A stretch of 64,000 bases of DNA, from contig OZ004584.1 of the NCBI GenBank assembly GCA_963924555.1, forward strand, positions 4,339,001 through 4,403,000. Direction: 5' to 3'. Within the stretch, counting starts at the first letter, position 1. Each line of letters opens with the position of its first letter. Position numbers and translations under genes: made by a program. This DNA is from Crambe crambe (taxonomy: Eukaryota; Porifera; Demospongiae; Poecilosclerida; Crambeidae). Below the pieces are notes generated by a model. The model did not search any database and was not told the DNA's origin. It saw only the letters and a program-made list of their open reading frames with translations. Of this stretch, positions 10,771 to 23,434 are shown piece after piece.

Positions 10771-12580
10771 CCTCCCTCTGTGTGTGTGTGTGTGTGTAGA
10801 AGTGAGTCAGAGTCATTTCTCTATTCCTGCAGTTGATGTGTGGTCACTAGCCTTCTCTCCTGACTCTTCCATGTTGGCTACTGGCAGTCATAATGGGAAG
10901 ATCAACCTGTTCAGTGTGGAGGAAGGAAAGAAAGAGAGTGCTTTAGACACTAGAGGAAAATTCATCATGTCGATTGCATATGTGTAAAAACTTTCAAGGC
11001 AGCTTACTGTGGGCACTTTTGGGGGGACAGAAAAAAAATCTGTTTAGAATATCCTGATTAAAGTGTCCTGGTTAGAATATCCTGATTAAAGTGTCCTGAT
11101 TAGAATGTCCTGCTTAAAGTATCCTTATTGTCCTGATTAATTAGAGTGTCCTGATCACAATGTCCTGATTGACTAATAGTGTCGTGATGGATGCAAATTT
11201 TGCCAGATTATTGATGGCAATATTATTTGTTTGTTTGTTTGTTTGTTTGTTTGTTTGTTTATTTTATTTATTTGTTTTTCCCTCAAGAGTCCTGATGGAA
11301 AGTTGATAGCCTCGGGAGCAATTGATGGAATCATAAACTTGTTTGACCTTCAGACTGGACGTCTCTTGCATACTCTTGAAGGTACTAGATACATAGGTAC
11401 AGTGAATCTTCTGATAAAGGACACCCTGAAAGGGGGACAAACCTCTCAACAAAAGACTATCTAAAAGTACCTTTGTATATACAAAATAACCTCCAAAAGA
11501 GTTCATAACCTCTCTACAAAGGACAAAAGGATGGGTTCCAAGTGTGTCCATTATTAGGAGATTCCACTGTATCTCTAGGGAAAAGAATGTGCAGTGTGCT
11601 TAAATAGATGTGACATATACGTACATATGTAGGCCATGCTATGCCTGTACGGTCTCTCTGCTTCTCCCCTGACTCCCAACTCCTTGTGACTGCTTCAGAT
11701 GACAAGGTCATGAAAATATATGACGTGTACGTGCGTTTGCTGCATGCATAAAGAAATTTCCTCTCCCCTCACTTTTCATCACCACATTCAATCTCTTACA
11801 GGCAGCGTGCTAATCTCGCTGGTACTCTGTCTGGACACAGCTCATGGGTCCTCTCCGTCTGTTTCTCACCTGATAATCAGCATTTCGTCACTGGGTAAGA
11901 TACAGTTTATCCCTTGAATTGTCTTGGTAAGGAAGCCACACTATCCACCAAAATTTTCCCCCACAAAAATTTCCTATTATAATTATGTAAAGGACATTGG
12001 GACTAGCAGTTCATCCATAGGACCCAGCCTTTCGTCTTATGAGAAATTGAGGTCATTTTTTATGTATGTAAAGTGTATACGTACAAAAGGTGTGCTTTAG
12101 ATGGAAGGTTTGTCCTCTTCCAGAGTGTCCTTTATCATCAGAGGTTCTAATGTATAAGGGACAAGAATTTATGAGAACTATACTATTGGTGCATTGAAAA
12201 TTGTCCTTTATTAGGGGGAGTTATTTCTAAATGTGTCAGGGGGTCCATTATCAGAGGTTCCACTGACTAAAAGGTGCCCTTAATTGGATATTTATTTTGG
12301 TGGGTCCATTATCAGCCGTAGTTTCCTCTATGCTGCAGCTCGAGTGACAAGACAGTGAAGGCATGGGACGCCAGCACAAGACAATGCACTCACACATTCA
12401 AGGAACATTCTGACCAGGTATGATTGTTGTTGTTGTTGTTGTTGTTGTTGTTATTGTTTATTGGTCTCTTTTTCTTTTCTTTTTTTGAAGGTATGGTGTG
12501 TGCAGTATGACCCATCTGGTGAAAGAATAGCATCTGTTTCTGATGACAAGGCTCTCGTCTTTTATGGCTGTCCTCAATAA
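9997..12580 (+). CDS. WDR61: WD-repeat protein WDR61/SKI8 (first exon not located)
   Basis: Nine exons join in phase: 9997-10102, 10154-10239, 10553-10639, 10833-10981, 11288-11381, 11633-11726, 11802-11894, 12339-12417, 12491-12580 (TAA), giving about 292 codons. Recognised by '[10 protein letters not shown]', '[14 protein letters not shown]', '[17 protein letters not shown]' and '[12 protein letters not shown]', which track the metazoan WDR61 family through its WD40 blades to a final '...YGCPQ'. The family forms a seven-bladed propeller that acts in the cytoplasmic Ski complex (3'-5' mRNA decay with the exosome) and in the nuclear PAF1 complex. The short first coding exon (about 15 residues, ending one base into an Ala codon) should lie upstream but was not identified. 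All visible blades are intact, so this looks functional. Confidence 0.92.
10266..10501. mobile_element. MITE with CAGTGGGACCTC ends (intronic)
   Basis: Lies in a WDR61 intron. Left end CAGTGGGACCTCTGAATAAT; right end ...GGACGTCCCCACTG. It contains an internal partial duplication of the left half (near 10367). Related copies: 11400-11569, 24270-24442, 25180-25277 (partial), 11975-12275 (partial), 55796-55962. Confidence 0.7.
10722..10797. repeat. (TC)n-(GT)n compound microsatellite
   Basis: A TC run passes into CCCT units and a short GT run, just upstream of the WDR61 exon at 10833. Confidence 0.9.
11400..11569. mobile_element. Complete 170-bp MITE with TA duplication
   Basis: Starts CAGTGAATCTTCTGATAAAG and ends with the near reverse complement ...TAGGAGATTCCACTG, flanked on both sides by TA. 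TA target sites and CAGTG ends fit a Tc1/mariner/pogo-type non-autonomous element. It lies in a WDR61 intron. Confidence 0.75.
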
Positions 12581-15500
12581 AACACTAACTCTCATACAAT
12601 TCTGTACAGAGGTCAAACCACACCTTCAACCACACCCACTATGTTCAATTATGTTACACTGTTAGGTACTATTATGGAAGCATCAGTCTACAAGGGAACT
12701 GACCTCATTACTAATATAGTTGACACACTGCAACACCTAGCTAGGTTTCAAGTGAGGCAAGCATAAATTCAGGAATGCTCTTCCGATGGAACTAGAGGTG
12801 TGGCTTTTCAAAGTGGTCGAATTTGCTTTAGTCTCGGTGGTGGTAATAGAGTTGGCTATGAGTGACTACCTTAAGCATGGTGGAACAGTAAGAACCTGCT
12901 AACCAGTCAGTTCCAGTTCATTCCTGAAATGGTATATATATAAATCCACACATGAAGATTCAGTAGTCAAATCTCCATCAGATACAGACCATGGTTGACC
13001 ATTATGAAAGTTTGTCAATCTCCACTCCCTCACTTTAAAGGATAACCCTCATAGGCAAATTCCATAGCTCAAATCAGAAGAGAACTGAATGGTCTCCTAA
13101 TTATTTAGAAGAAGTAATTCCAGTCTGTGGCAAGATCAACTAACCATTAAGGTCTAGCCATCAAGTTATGAATCTCAATATGTGGTTATGTGTCCTGTGT
13201 CCTGATTATCATAAACAAAAACAATAACAATAACAACAATAGGTGAAGAGTTTTCATGTGCAAGTACAATGCATGATGTGATGATGAGTAGTCAGAATGA
13301 GTCATTATGAGACAGTCTCTATTGGCTTCAACATAACTCTCTTCTGATCCATAAACTGTCCTCTGCATAAGAACAAAACATAATGAAAGTCAATGGAGAT
13401 TGAGTCATATGTAAATGGTAATTAGTTATTTAGTTGCCATGGTGGTTTGTTGAGGTCTATACAACTACAAAATGATGAGGTGATAATAAGCAATAGCCCT
13501 GTAATCAGGTGGGGAATTCCCTTCTGGTAAGTGCCTGGATATCATGAGGCCAGGGGTCAGCTAATTTAGAAAATGCAACCCTGAATGTGGTGAGTAAAGG
13601 GGTAGATGTGCATTGTTTGGAGAGTAGTGATCAGTGAATGTAATATGACAAGCATTACCCACAACAGAATTCTAAGATATTGAAGGTTATTTTTCATAGA
13701 TCAATCTCATGCTTGACAGTCCAAATATCACAACCTGATTAAGGTATGTAGATTTCACATTTTATCTGTATTGACAATCAATCATTGTATTTTAGAAAGA
13801 ATGATATGGGGGGGGGGGGGGGGGCTATTCCAGCATGATAATGTCGTTTCATTACAATACTATTCTTTTGTTGTATAGCATAAGAGAAAGACATTCACAA
13901 CAAAAAACATACAGTACCTCACAAACACCAGACTACATGCACAGACACCTCTGTGACTAAAATAAGTAACAGCTAGGGTTTCGAACTCCACACCAGCACC
14001 ACTATTACAACTAGCAAGCTACCTAGCCAGTGATGGAGCCATCCAAAACAACAACAACAACAACAACAAGGGAGGAGGGTTGGGAGGCTAAGTACTGACT
14101 GCTGACTACCGTACAGCAAAATAATTTTGGTAGGAATAAAATTTCGGTAATTTTCGGTAATCAGTGCATTGAAAACTAAATAAAGCCACCATTAATTTTA
14201 GCCACACATAGAGTTGCTATTTTCATTCGTACATCATTCAGCATTAACTATGGCACTTTATCCAGTCTGCTGATAACTTCTGGTCCACTTTCTTCTTAGA
14301 TTCCATCAATTGAAAAGTCGCCACATTCGCGAAGAGAGTTATACATGGAGAAATGAAGGTCAAAATAAAGGCAAGTATGCAAGCCAAGAGAAAATGGAGA
14401 TCCAGCAGCTGTGAAGTCCATAGATATTGTAGTGCATGTGCTAAAATAACTGTACCGTATACCAAATAAAAGACTATGGTAATTCTTCATCTGACAAGGT
14501 GGGGCATTTAATTTGCCCCCCTAAATTGATCTTGTTCCTCCCCCCGCCCCAAACTAACTTCAATATACGATTATACTTACTTCTCCTCCCCTGTATTATA
14601 GCTGAATTACCGTACAGCTTTTTTTTTTGGTTTTTTGTTTTTTGTTTTTTGGAGATAAAATATTTTGCCCCCACCATAAAGAAACTCTGCAAATCACCAA
14701 TTCATGAGGGGATTAATCAAAGAAGTATTATGAGTACATTGTTCATCTCCACAGTCCTACCATTCTAATATACTAGGGAAATGCAAAGCATTGTGGGGTG
14801 AGTGTGCATGCTCAGTTAGCTGAAGACATCACCGTATTGCAAAGGACAAAACCAGAAGAACATACATAATTATAAATATATGACCTCTCATTCAACCCCC
14901 TAGTGTGGAGTGAGCTTCACTCATCATAATAACGGAAGTGTTTTTAGATATTAAAACAATGTAGGAGCACTGAGCTGTCCCTTCTATATGGAGCACACCA
15001 TACACATATGATATTAATTCCCTCACTCAATCGGAATACTTCACACAATACTCCCAACCATGACATCATAGATCCTATACACTTACGCACATTGGCAAAT
15101 AGTTTCAATCTGCATTTCATGCATGCATGGGCATAATCAAGATGAAAGTAAGTAGACGAATGCAGTAGCCCAATTTTAGCAGTATAAGAACTTCATGATA
15201 AGCAATAGCCTCTTGCAAAATAATGCCATGAATACAATATTATGCTTATGCATCAAGTGCAAATATCCTGTCAGACAACATAGCTAATATTATAGGTCTC
15301 CAAAACTACTGAGAAACTCATCTGAAGAAAAAAACTAAGAAACTTGCAAAACACTGAATGTTGCTCAAAAGTACTAAAGTACTAATGTTTAAGCCAACCT
15401 ATAACTGCACGACAATAATAGAGTGCACAAATCATGAATATAATGTCCTGTCCTCAAGGAAGTTTATAGTCAATTCCTGCATATTTCACTGGATATTTGT

Positions 15501-15610
15501 CACATGACGTAATACAGATTGGAACTATTACACCAATGGCCATTTCCCATCCACACATTAAGGATCTATGATGACATCACACACAACAATAACACACACA
15601 TGCATGGACG
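12581..15610. other. Gene-free interval
   Basis: No convincing exon on either strand. Contains a G run at 13807-13824, an ACA/CAA run at 14045-14067, T-rich stretches near 14620-14650, and pieces containing TACCGTA (14108, 14612) like the ends of the 38549-39077 element. Probably intergenic between WDR61 (plus strand) and the NLR gene (minus strand). Confidence 0.6.
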
Positions 15611-18600
15611 TCACATGTTCACACTCTCCTTACCTCTCCATTTCACTCTAGGGTCTGCTGGTCGCTTGTATGCTTTTGATAGGACGAGTTTCTTCAATAT
15701 CTTGTTGAATTTCAAACTAATTAACATCAGGTCGACTCCTTTCTCTTCTATTCGATTATCACTCAAGTCCAACACTTGTAACGTTGAGTTCGCTCTTACT
15801 CCTCCTGCCAACCGATCACAACCTTGAGATGTAATTCCACAATAACTCAAATCAAGTTCTTGTAGTATTGTGTTCCTCCTCAGCATGTCCCCAAAAGCAC
15901 CTGCTCCGACATCTCTAATGTCTTCATTCCCCCACATACCGACTTTCACCACTGACTTATTCTCACTTAGTGCAGCTGCTAGTTGAACAGCTCCATCACT
16001 ATTAATACTGCAGTCAGAAATATACAACTTCTTCAACTGACACGTGCGATGCTTGAGTAGTGATGCCAAGGATGTGCAGCTATCCACTGACATAGGTTGC
16101 CTAACAAGAAGAGTTTCGAGTGTTTCGATATGACGTCCCACAAAGGAGATGTTAGGGCCATTGATGGCTAAATTTTTTATATGATTGTCAGCCAGGACTT
16201 CACAAAGTGCTTGTATGTCTTCTTCTCCAAGTGATGTCTCCTGCAAATACAACTTCTTCAATGGAGTCTTGTAGTGAGAGAGAGATCTCATGAGCTCCAC
16301 TGCTCCCCCCTCACCAATGGGATTGTTGGCAAGATCTAATACCTCTAACTTAGACAGTGCAGGGACGACTTGAGAAAGGAGATCTAATGCTTTCTTATCC
16401 AGTTTGTTATATGAGAAGTCCAGTGACACGATTCGTTGGAGAAGGTGATGAGGCAATTTCACAAACCACTTGAGACCCTCCACAGAAAGAGTGTTAATTG
16501 AGAAATGTGCATGCATCTCTTGCTCACTTCCAGTGTTTTCTTTACAGTTCATTGCTCCCTTACACCACATTTCCATTTCTTCGTCTTCCATGGAAAAGTT
16601 CAATTCCCATTTGCAAAGGGAGTTGGATATAACGTATCCAACACTATAGTAGTCTAGAGGACTCCATTCGTATGCAGAACGAATCTTTATTGATTCATCA
16701 GGTCCCAGTATTTCACGGATGAATTCTGGATCGTTGATTTCATACATCCATAGGAATGGACTAGTATCTCCTTCATAATTCAGATCCTTTGCTATCATCG
16801 ATGATGCAAACGCACCATTTCTAACGATTCCAAAAAAAAATTTAATGACCACTTTGAGGTGGCCAAATCGAATGTATTGTTCAATAATTTTTTGTTGCTG
16901 GTCTGTTGGGAGTCGGCTGATGTGATAGGATGCAAGGAATTCCTGCAGCGTCAGGTGGATGAAGTGGTGGGAGACCTGACTGTCCTCTTCACTGTAAAGT
17001 TCTCCTGTTTTCTGCATCAGTCCAAGTGACTCCTTCACTGCACAACCACTAAACGTAAGCTGCTGTTTCAGGATTCCTTCCCAGGCCACTAGACTGAGGG
17101 CCTCAAGCTGTTGCTGCGCATCAGGAGGAAGGTCTTCCAGAGATCGAATCTTCTGTGGTGATTGTTGGCTGTGTGCCTCACCACTGGAGAAGTGCTGTGT
17201 CAGCTGCTTACAAGTGTACGATGTATAGAGTTGGGTCATTGTGGTTGGAAGGGGTGAGTCAGTGTTTCGGCTCCACTGGAACACTTCTGTTATTATATTG
17301 GCAGTCACAGGAGTGTGCATGGCTGCCATTACTGCTGGGTTGAACGAAAGATAGTCCTTGAATTTTTCTTTATCTTCAGCCTTCACCCTATCTTCCCTCA
17401 TCACTCGATCGTACTGGATCTTAGGAGTTGTCAACAGTTCAATATGCTGATCCACTTTAATGTGAGAGCTCTCGACGATGGTCTTAGAGGCCCATGGTCG
17501 ACTGGTGACAATTATAGTGGCTTTAGGTAGAGCACGACCACACACCAAGTCCAAGAATATAGAGGACTTTTCTCTCATCTCTCCTTCCAGTTCGTCCCAG
17601 CCTTCTAGTAACAGGGCCACACCCTCTCCTTGAGTGCTCTCCACTTCCTGTGCTATGGCCTTCTGGAGGTGAGGATGGAGGAAGAGGTCAGATACACTTT
17701 TGGCCGACTTCACTCTGTTATTTCGTAGTGGTAGGAGGACCAGTTGGGTGTGGTCTTTGAGACGTTGGCCCTGAGACCACTTATGGCAAAACTGTTCACT
17801 GAATGTGGTCTTACCCACACCTGGAGCTCCTTCAATTAGGATTAGTCGGGGATTTTTATACCCTAGCCATCTAGGATGACCTATTTTATCTTCTGTCATG
17901 TGATGCTTCTTATAGATTACATCATCAAGGTCTCCACGCAAAGTTCGTTTGGTGAATTCATCAGCATCTCTTCTGCTGATTTCCTTCTTTTCTATCAGTG
18001 CAAGTTTAAAAGGAGCGAGGTTTTTTCCCTCTTTGTTGGAATACAAGTCTTTCAAATAAATAGTATACTTCTTCTTCGGTGAATACTTGCACTCCTTGCC
18101 ATCGACAGTGATGGAATTGATTCTGTGTTCCTTGCAAAACTCTCTTGTATCAATGTTCTCCAGAGTTTCCATTAGACTCGAGGCAATCTTTGCAGGCGAG
18201 AGCCATGTAATTATCAAGCTTCCGTGAGAAACCTTCTCCAAGATGAGGGCAAAGGAGGGGAGGAGGAACTTGCGGATGATGTGACCCTTTAACTCCTCTA
18301 TCTTTTCCAAAGTGCATGTCTCCCACTCTAGGCTTAGGTCAATTACGAACCTCTTTAAATCTGTTTCGCTAGGTCTGTTCTCAATTGCAGGACAGCACTT
18401 GGCAAAGTCACACAGACGAGTGCTGCACTGGAATTCTTTCAGTGAACTCATGTAATCATCCATTTTTTGCTTGAGGGCACAATCACCAAGATGATGTATC
18501 AAATTCTCCAACAAGGTATAGTTCAAGAAGTTCCAGTACTTGCTGAGTTTGTTCCAAATGCAATCGACAGTGGATTCCTTTTCAAGCTCATCTTCGATTT

Positions 18601-18776
18601 GCTGGAAGAAGTCTTTGTGTTCTTCCTTGTACTCGAATGGTAAAGTGATGAGGCGAGCTCTGAATCGACCAACATCGATGTCCATCTCTTTCAATTTATC
18701 ATACGTTTTAATGACAATATCACCAAACTTGTATTCAAGTTGCTGCATTTTTGCTTGATGGTCGTAATTTCGAGAT
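15611..18776 (-). CDS. NLR: NACHT ATPase plus leucine-rich repeats
   Basis: One long exon. The acceptor (T/C tract then CAG) puts its start at 18776; reading on to an ATG at 18820 would give 1,069 residues. Order: an unknown helical module and a following alpha/beta module (18.74-18.05 kb); the NACHT domain with Walker A GAPGVGKTT (about 17806-17832), Walker B 'LLLEGWDEL' and sensor 'TIIVTSRPWA'; winged-helix/superhelical region with 'HFIHLTLQEFLASYHIS'; then about six RI-like LRRs ('LEVLDLANNPIGEGGAVELM', 'LQELDLSYCGITSQG', 'LQVLDLSDNRIEEKG'). NLRs oligomerise in the cytosol on ligand sensing. A strong donor (AGAG|GTAAGG) at 15634 suggests a further 3' exon; otherwise the stop is at 15611. 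It probably belongs with the Death-domain exons at 19466-22338. Confidence 0.88.
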
Positions 18777-19059
18777 CTGCAAGGGAAAAAGAACAAATCT
18801 GGACTGAATTCAAGCTTCATAGTATCATTATAGTTGTGAGAAGGTAATTAAGGTGGTAACTCTGGATACTTCCATTTTTGGTGGTGGCCATTAATCATAA
18901 ACTCTTAAGTTGTGGTGTACAGAGAGGAACTGTATGCACCAAGTAATCTGGCATAGCCAGCCCCGAGCGCCGGTGGTGCAAGAGTCTGGTGATACGTAAT
19001 ACATGGACTTGTTCGGGGCAGGAAGTGCCGGATGACGCTTCCAATAATTCATGTGTCAC

Positions 19060-19290
19060 GATGACGCATTACGCGTGCGCAGAACCGCAGGAACATCTCT
19101 CCTAGATAGAAAAGCATCCAACAGCTCACACTTCAACCCCAGTTGTATGGATCGGTACCCCAAATAATAGCAGCTCTGTTGGCAGCATCTTTCAGTGTTG
19201 TTCCAGAGCATGTGGATTGCGAGCGCCTTTAAATGACGTCATCCAGTGGCGCGTGACGTCATTTCACGTCACTAAACGTCAGAAAATGTC
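19060..19290. promoter_or_regulatory. CpG- and CRE-rich segment inside the NLR locus
   Basis: Between the linker exons and the NACHT exon lies a patch unlike its AT-rich surroundings: GACGCATTACGCGTGCGCAG, TTTAAATGACGTCATCC and GCGTGACGTCATTTCACGTC. It has two full TGACGTCA palindromes (CREB/ATF sites) and further ACGTCA half-sites within about 45 bp. It may be an internal promoter for a shorter NACHT-LRR transcript or an intronic enhancer. No transcription data are available here. Confidence 0.4.
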
Positions 19291-19465
19291 ACATAATGAG
19301 TAAGATCTTGGAAGTCTTTGGTAACTTTCAGTTCCAGGTTGAGCATCAAGAGTTATCCCAATCCCATATATATATTAGTGGAGTAATTTGGTAAAATACA
19401 CAGTAAACTTGAGGGTTGCTGCCTGAATTAAAACATTAATGACTTGACCCAGTAGCACGACTTAC

Positions 19466-22338
19466 ATGGTGAATTTTCAAAGCCAGATTTTTCACACGTC
19501 ATCTTTTCAGCTCTTTCAGGTGGATCCCATGAGGGTCGTATTATGGAAGGGGAGGGTTCACTAGGAAGTGAGATGGTGGGTGTAGCTATTGCAAAGGACC
19601 CGTTCATTGCTGTAGCAGATTTACCTACGAGTTGTAACAATAATATTATGATAGTCATACATGGGTTAGTCATACTTAAATAATCCATGGATACAACACT
19701 ATAATCCTACTTAGCCTCGTACCCAGGCCCACTTTTTTCGCGTGGCAGTAGAAAAAAGTGGGCCCGGGTACGAGGCTAAATCCTACTGTACCATTAATAT
19801 ATGGTAAAGAGTTCTCACAGTAAATGTTATATTTTCCATATAGAGCTCACCTGAGTTGTCATTGGATACTGTGGCTCCATCAGTGAAGGATTGCGTAGTG
19901 GAAGCTGAGAAGGAGCCACTGCTGGGAGGTGGTGTGGCAATTCTAGAGGTTGTTCCTTGGGAGGGAGATCTTGATGAAGGAGAGGCATTAGGTACGGAAG
20001 GAGGAGGGGAGGGTGTGACCAGCATAGAGGTGGCTCCCTTGGAAGACTCATCAGGAGATCTCATTTGCAAAGGAGCGGCATTGGGTACAGGAGGAAGGGT
20101 TGGTGTGGCCATCATGGAGGTCATTCCCTCAGAGGGAATTGTCGAGGGAGAGTCATTGGGTGCAAGAGGAGTGAGTGTGGCCATCACTGATAGGGTAGTG
20201 ACTATGGGAAAATAGTAATTTTATAAAATCATAACCATACAAATGCCTCATTAACTTCAAGCTTAATCAGAAAGCTATGGGGAAGTTTTTGGGGTTTTCC
20301 CCATGGTATACACATGCTATATCCAACCTGGTTGAAGAGAGTTGCCTACAGCTGATGAAAGGAATTTCTTAATATGCAGAGCACATGCATACATGCATAA
20401 AGGGTTCACAGTATAACATGAAGGCAAAAATTTCTTTTTTTATTTTTGTGGATTGAATGAAACTGGACATACCTTTAGACAGGGAGAAGTATTCCTTGTG
20501 TTCATCATACACCCTCAACACTCCAATTCCTTTCAGCAGATTCATTTGTTTCTCATTCAAAGGAAAGATTTCATCCAGCTCGTGAAGGAGATAGAAAATG
20601 AGTTCGACACATCCCTCCTTCATACCTTTCAAGTGTATGGGCTTCTCCAATATTTTTGATATTTCTGATTGTATGACATAAATTTTCTCCAAAGGAACCT
20701 CAAATATTTCGTCCATTTTTACATAGAGTTCAGTTTGTTTCTTCTCTCCTGATCCACCTGGGTTCAATACTTCTGTAGGTACTTCACAAAGTCTGCGTTT
20801 GCAATAATCTTTGAAACTTGCTTCATATTTGGCTAGTCTCTCCTTGTCATCGTTAGTGCCAAGGTGATCGATGATATCTCTTACAATTTTAAAACTGAAC
20901 AGTGAACAGTAGTCAAATGCCTTCAATAATATCTTGCTGATGTCATCATCAGATTCATTTAGCTTGGATATTTTGTAAGGTTTGAGAACTATCTTCAATA
21001 ATCGTATCGACACCTTTTCACTAATGAAAGACTTTGTAGTTTGGATAAGTAGAGATGAAAATTTACTTCTGATATCTTCACTGTCCACTACGAGTCTTCC
21101 CATCAGCATACCCTTTTCTTCTTCTGATAAATGCTCACTTTTCAGATAAGGAAATCTTTCTTCTGTTGTAGCAGATTTACCTAATATTAAAAAGTGTAGG
21201 CTAAAAGATCGGACATTATTATCACTGGTTAAGATGGTAAAGGGTTTTTACAAGTAAATATTACTTAATGTATACTCCATATAAAGCTCACCTGAGTTGT
21301 CATTGGATATGGATACTGTGGTGGCACCATCAGTGGATGTCGTGGAAGCTGAAAACGAGCCACTGCTGGGAGGTGTGGAGTCCAGCATAGAGGTCGTTTC
21401 CTCACACAGAGATTGTGGCAAATTAGAGGCATTGGGTACAGGAAGAGGGGAAGGTGTGGTTAAAATAGAGGTGGTTCCTTCAGAGGGTAAAGGAGAGGTA
21501 TTTGGTATAGGAGGAGAGGTGGGTGTGGCTATCATAGAGGTTGCTCCTTCTAAAGACTCATTTGGTGATGAAGGAGTAGCATTGGGTATAGGTTTTGGTT
21601 GTGAAGTGTCTATGGGGAAAATACCACTGTTTTAATAAGGCCAATTGGTGAGTGAAGTGAGGTTGTTAATAGATGTTGACTTGTAACAAAGAAAGCTACA
21701 TCAAAGCACTTAGATTGGGGGGAGGGGTTCACTTTGCTCGCCAATAAATAGTCTAATTTTCTCCATACCTGGTAGGGGTTGGGGGGTGGATATAGCAGCT
21801 GGAGGGCAAAGTTCGGGAGCCACTACTGAGGTGGTTCTTTCAGATAGTTCATTTGGAGCAGCTCTTGTTGAAGAAACAGAGTCCTTGGATATGACTATCT
21901 CACGTTCTGTGGGAAGTGAGTCATACTGTAACTCACACATGTTCAACTAGTTATGCTTCACCATGCAAAATGAAGTTTTAATGGATTGTGCAAGACAGAA
22001 AATATACTGGGGTAATTGGGTTATTCTAAGAAGCATCATCTGTTACCTTTCATAATGGTGGAAGCAACCCCTTCCTGATCAATCTTCTTCAGGGCCTTGA
22101 TCAAAGATGTCCAAGATGGAGGGCCACTCTTTTTCAACACCTTGTCCATCCCTTTGATCCACGCATCCACCATATCCCCTGGCAGAGTACTCATTCTCTT
22201 AAGGTTGGCATAATCCAGACCGAGAGCAGTGCCCAGTTCTATTAAGTGTTCATTGTTTAATACCTTTACACTCTTACAAACTTCAAAGTGATCAAAATCC
22301 TCAGATGAACAATCTCCTAGAGGGATGGACTCGGCCAT
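19466..22338 (-). CDS. Death domain, mucin-like linkers and unknown module (NLR 5' part)
   Basis: Six exons, all phase 1-1 after the first: 22338-22047 (start MAESIPLGD; Death domain with 'LIELGTALGLDYANLKRM' and 'PSWTSLIKAL'), 21906-21769, 21609-21292, 21180-20473, 20201-19851, 19624-19466. Exons 2, 3 and 5 encode Ser/Thr/Pro/Ala-rich linkers (repeated T-S-M-x-A-T-P-T). Exons 4 and 6 both open with GKSAT. Exon 4 encodes a helical module ('IIDHLGTNDDKERLAKYE') and a second module ('KGMKEGCVELIFYLLHE'), both resembling the start of the NACHT exon downstream. Joining to that exon needs a phase-2 end: exon 6 has a strong donor in phase 1, and only a weak GTGTGA donor fits. Either an exon is missing or these are two genes or isoforms. 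Death domains recruit adaptors by homotypic contact. Confidence 0.78.
19712..19778. mobile_element. TAGCCTCG foldback element with 9-bp TSD
   Basis: A 67-bp inverted repeat beginning TAGCCTCGTACCCAGGCCC and ending in its reverse complement with one change. It is flanked by a perfect direct repeat AATCCTACT. It lies in an intron of the NLR locus. Confidence 0.85.
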
Positions 22339-23031
22339 TGTACTTGAGATGCTAAAATACTGCACCAACCACAAGGTGAGCCCCACCCACTAAAATGCAG
22401 GCAAAGTATTCCTTTTTCACCACCAGCCAGAACTGTAGAAATAAGATGTGATGGGTGATGGTTCATTTATCATAGCATAATCTTATGCCAAATTACAAGT
22501 CAATCTGATCTTTAAATATGTCTATGCAGCAGTCGACAGTTGATGAATGAAAAGTCAGCTTTGATGATCACAGATTGAAGTGAACGTTCTCTCAGCAGGA
22601 GAGAGAGTTATTAAAAATAAAATATCAACTGCTGAAGATGCCAATCATGGAGTAGGAAACCTGAGAAATGAATGCAAGAATAGAGTGGGCGGGGTCCACA
22701 CGAATACAGACTTGATTTTATCCAGCTAGGTAACTAACTCACCTTCGTAAACACGATCGATCGATCAATCGCACACTACGCTATAAACTAACTCAAGATA
22801 TCGAGCGAATAAGATAGCTAAGAGATAGCTAAACATTAATTTTATGATGTTTGGGTCAAAGTACAGAGACGTTTAATAAGAGAGCAATGAATCTCATTAT
22901 GTGGTTAAATTATGTAGCTATGTGCTTATGAAAGATGACAGTGGAACAGAGAGTGAAAGAGTTTGAGCTAGTAATGTTCAGAGTCCATTCATCATAACGT
23001 TGACTGATGCTCTGCACAAAATCTGCATAGT

Positions 23032-23434
23032 TTATGAATCAATCTGACAGTTATCTCGAATCAATCTCTCCACTGCAAATAGCAAGTAACTTGTAACAAA
23101 AGATGGCAACTGTATGAGTTGGTTGATAAAAGTAATTTGCATGCTTTGTCCCAGGGATAACCCCATAATAGATGTTGTAATGAACTCACACACACTCTCA
23201 TCCATGTCCAGCTGTGCCTGCACCAGAAACCTCTTCAGCATGGTCACCTTGATAAGCCCCACCCCTTCCGTATCGCACACCTTGAATGCCCTGAAGACAT
23301 CTGAGTGGGCAGGCCAGGATTCTTTAATGTACTTTGAGAGTAAGTCACTCAGTTGTGCTTCTTCAATCATGTTGTGGTTGTCCTTGATCTGAGAGATAAG
23401 GGGACCATTCGGTTCACTTCTGATTCCCAGTGAC
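23032..23434 (-). CDS. EF-hand-like exon, fragment
   Basis: A terminal exon with a good acceptor (CCCGTCCCCAG) at 23434 and stop at 23032, about 134 codons in phase 2. The segment 'HSDVFRAFKVCDTEGVGLIK' followed by 'VTMLKRFLVQAQLDMDE' has the helix-loop-helix spacing of an EF-hand, but the loop lacks most calcium-binding acidic residues, so it is degenerate. No upstream exon of the same gene was recognised. It sits where the missing 3' exons of MOGS would be expected but does not resemble glucosidase I. Perhaps the tail of a calcium-sensor-like gene or a rearrangement remnant. Confidence 0.4.

Noticed and set aside
14244-14692. Hydrophobic minus-strand ORFs as a membrane protein gene
   Set aside because: No ATG context, splice signals or family resemblance; composition follows local AT-rich and T-run sequence.
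20369-21109. Separate ATG-initiated gene for the unknown module
   Set aside because: The module is bounded by in-phase acceptor (21180) and donor (20473) sites and fits as an internal exon of the Death/NLR locus.
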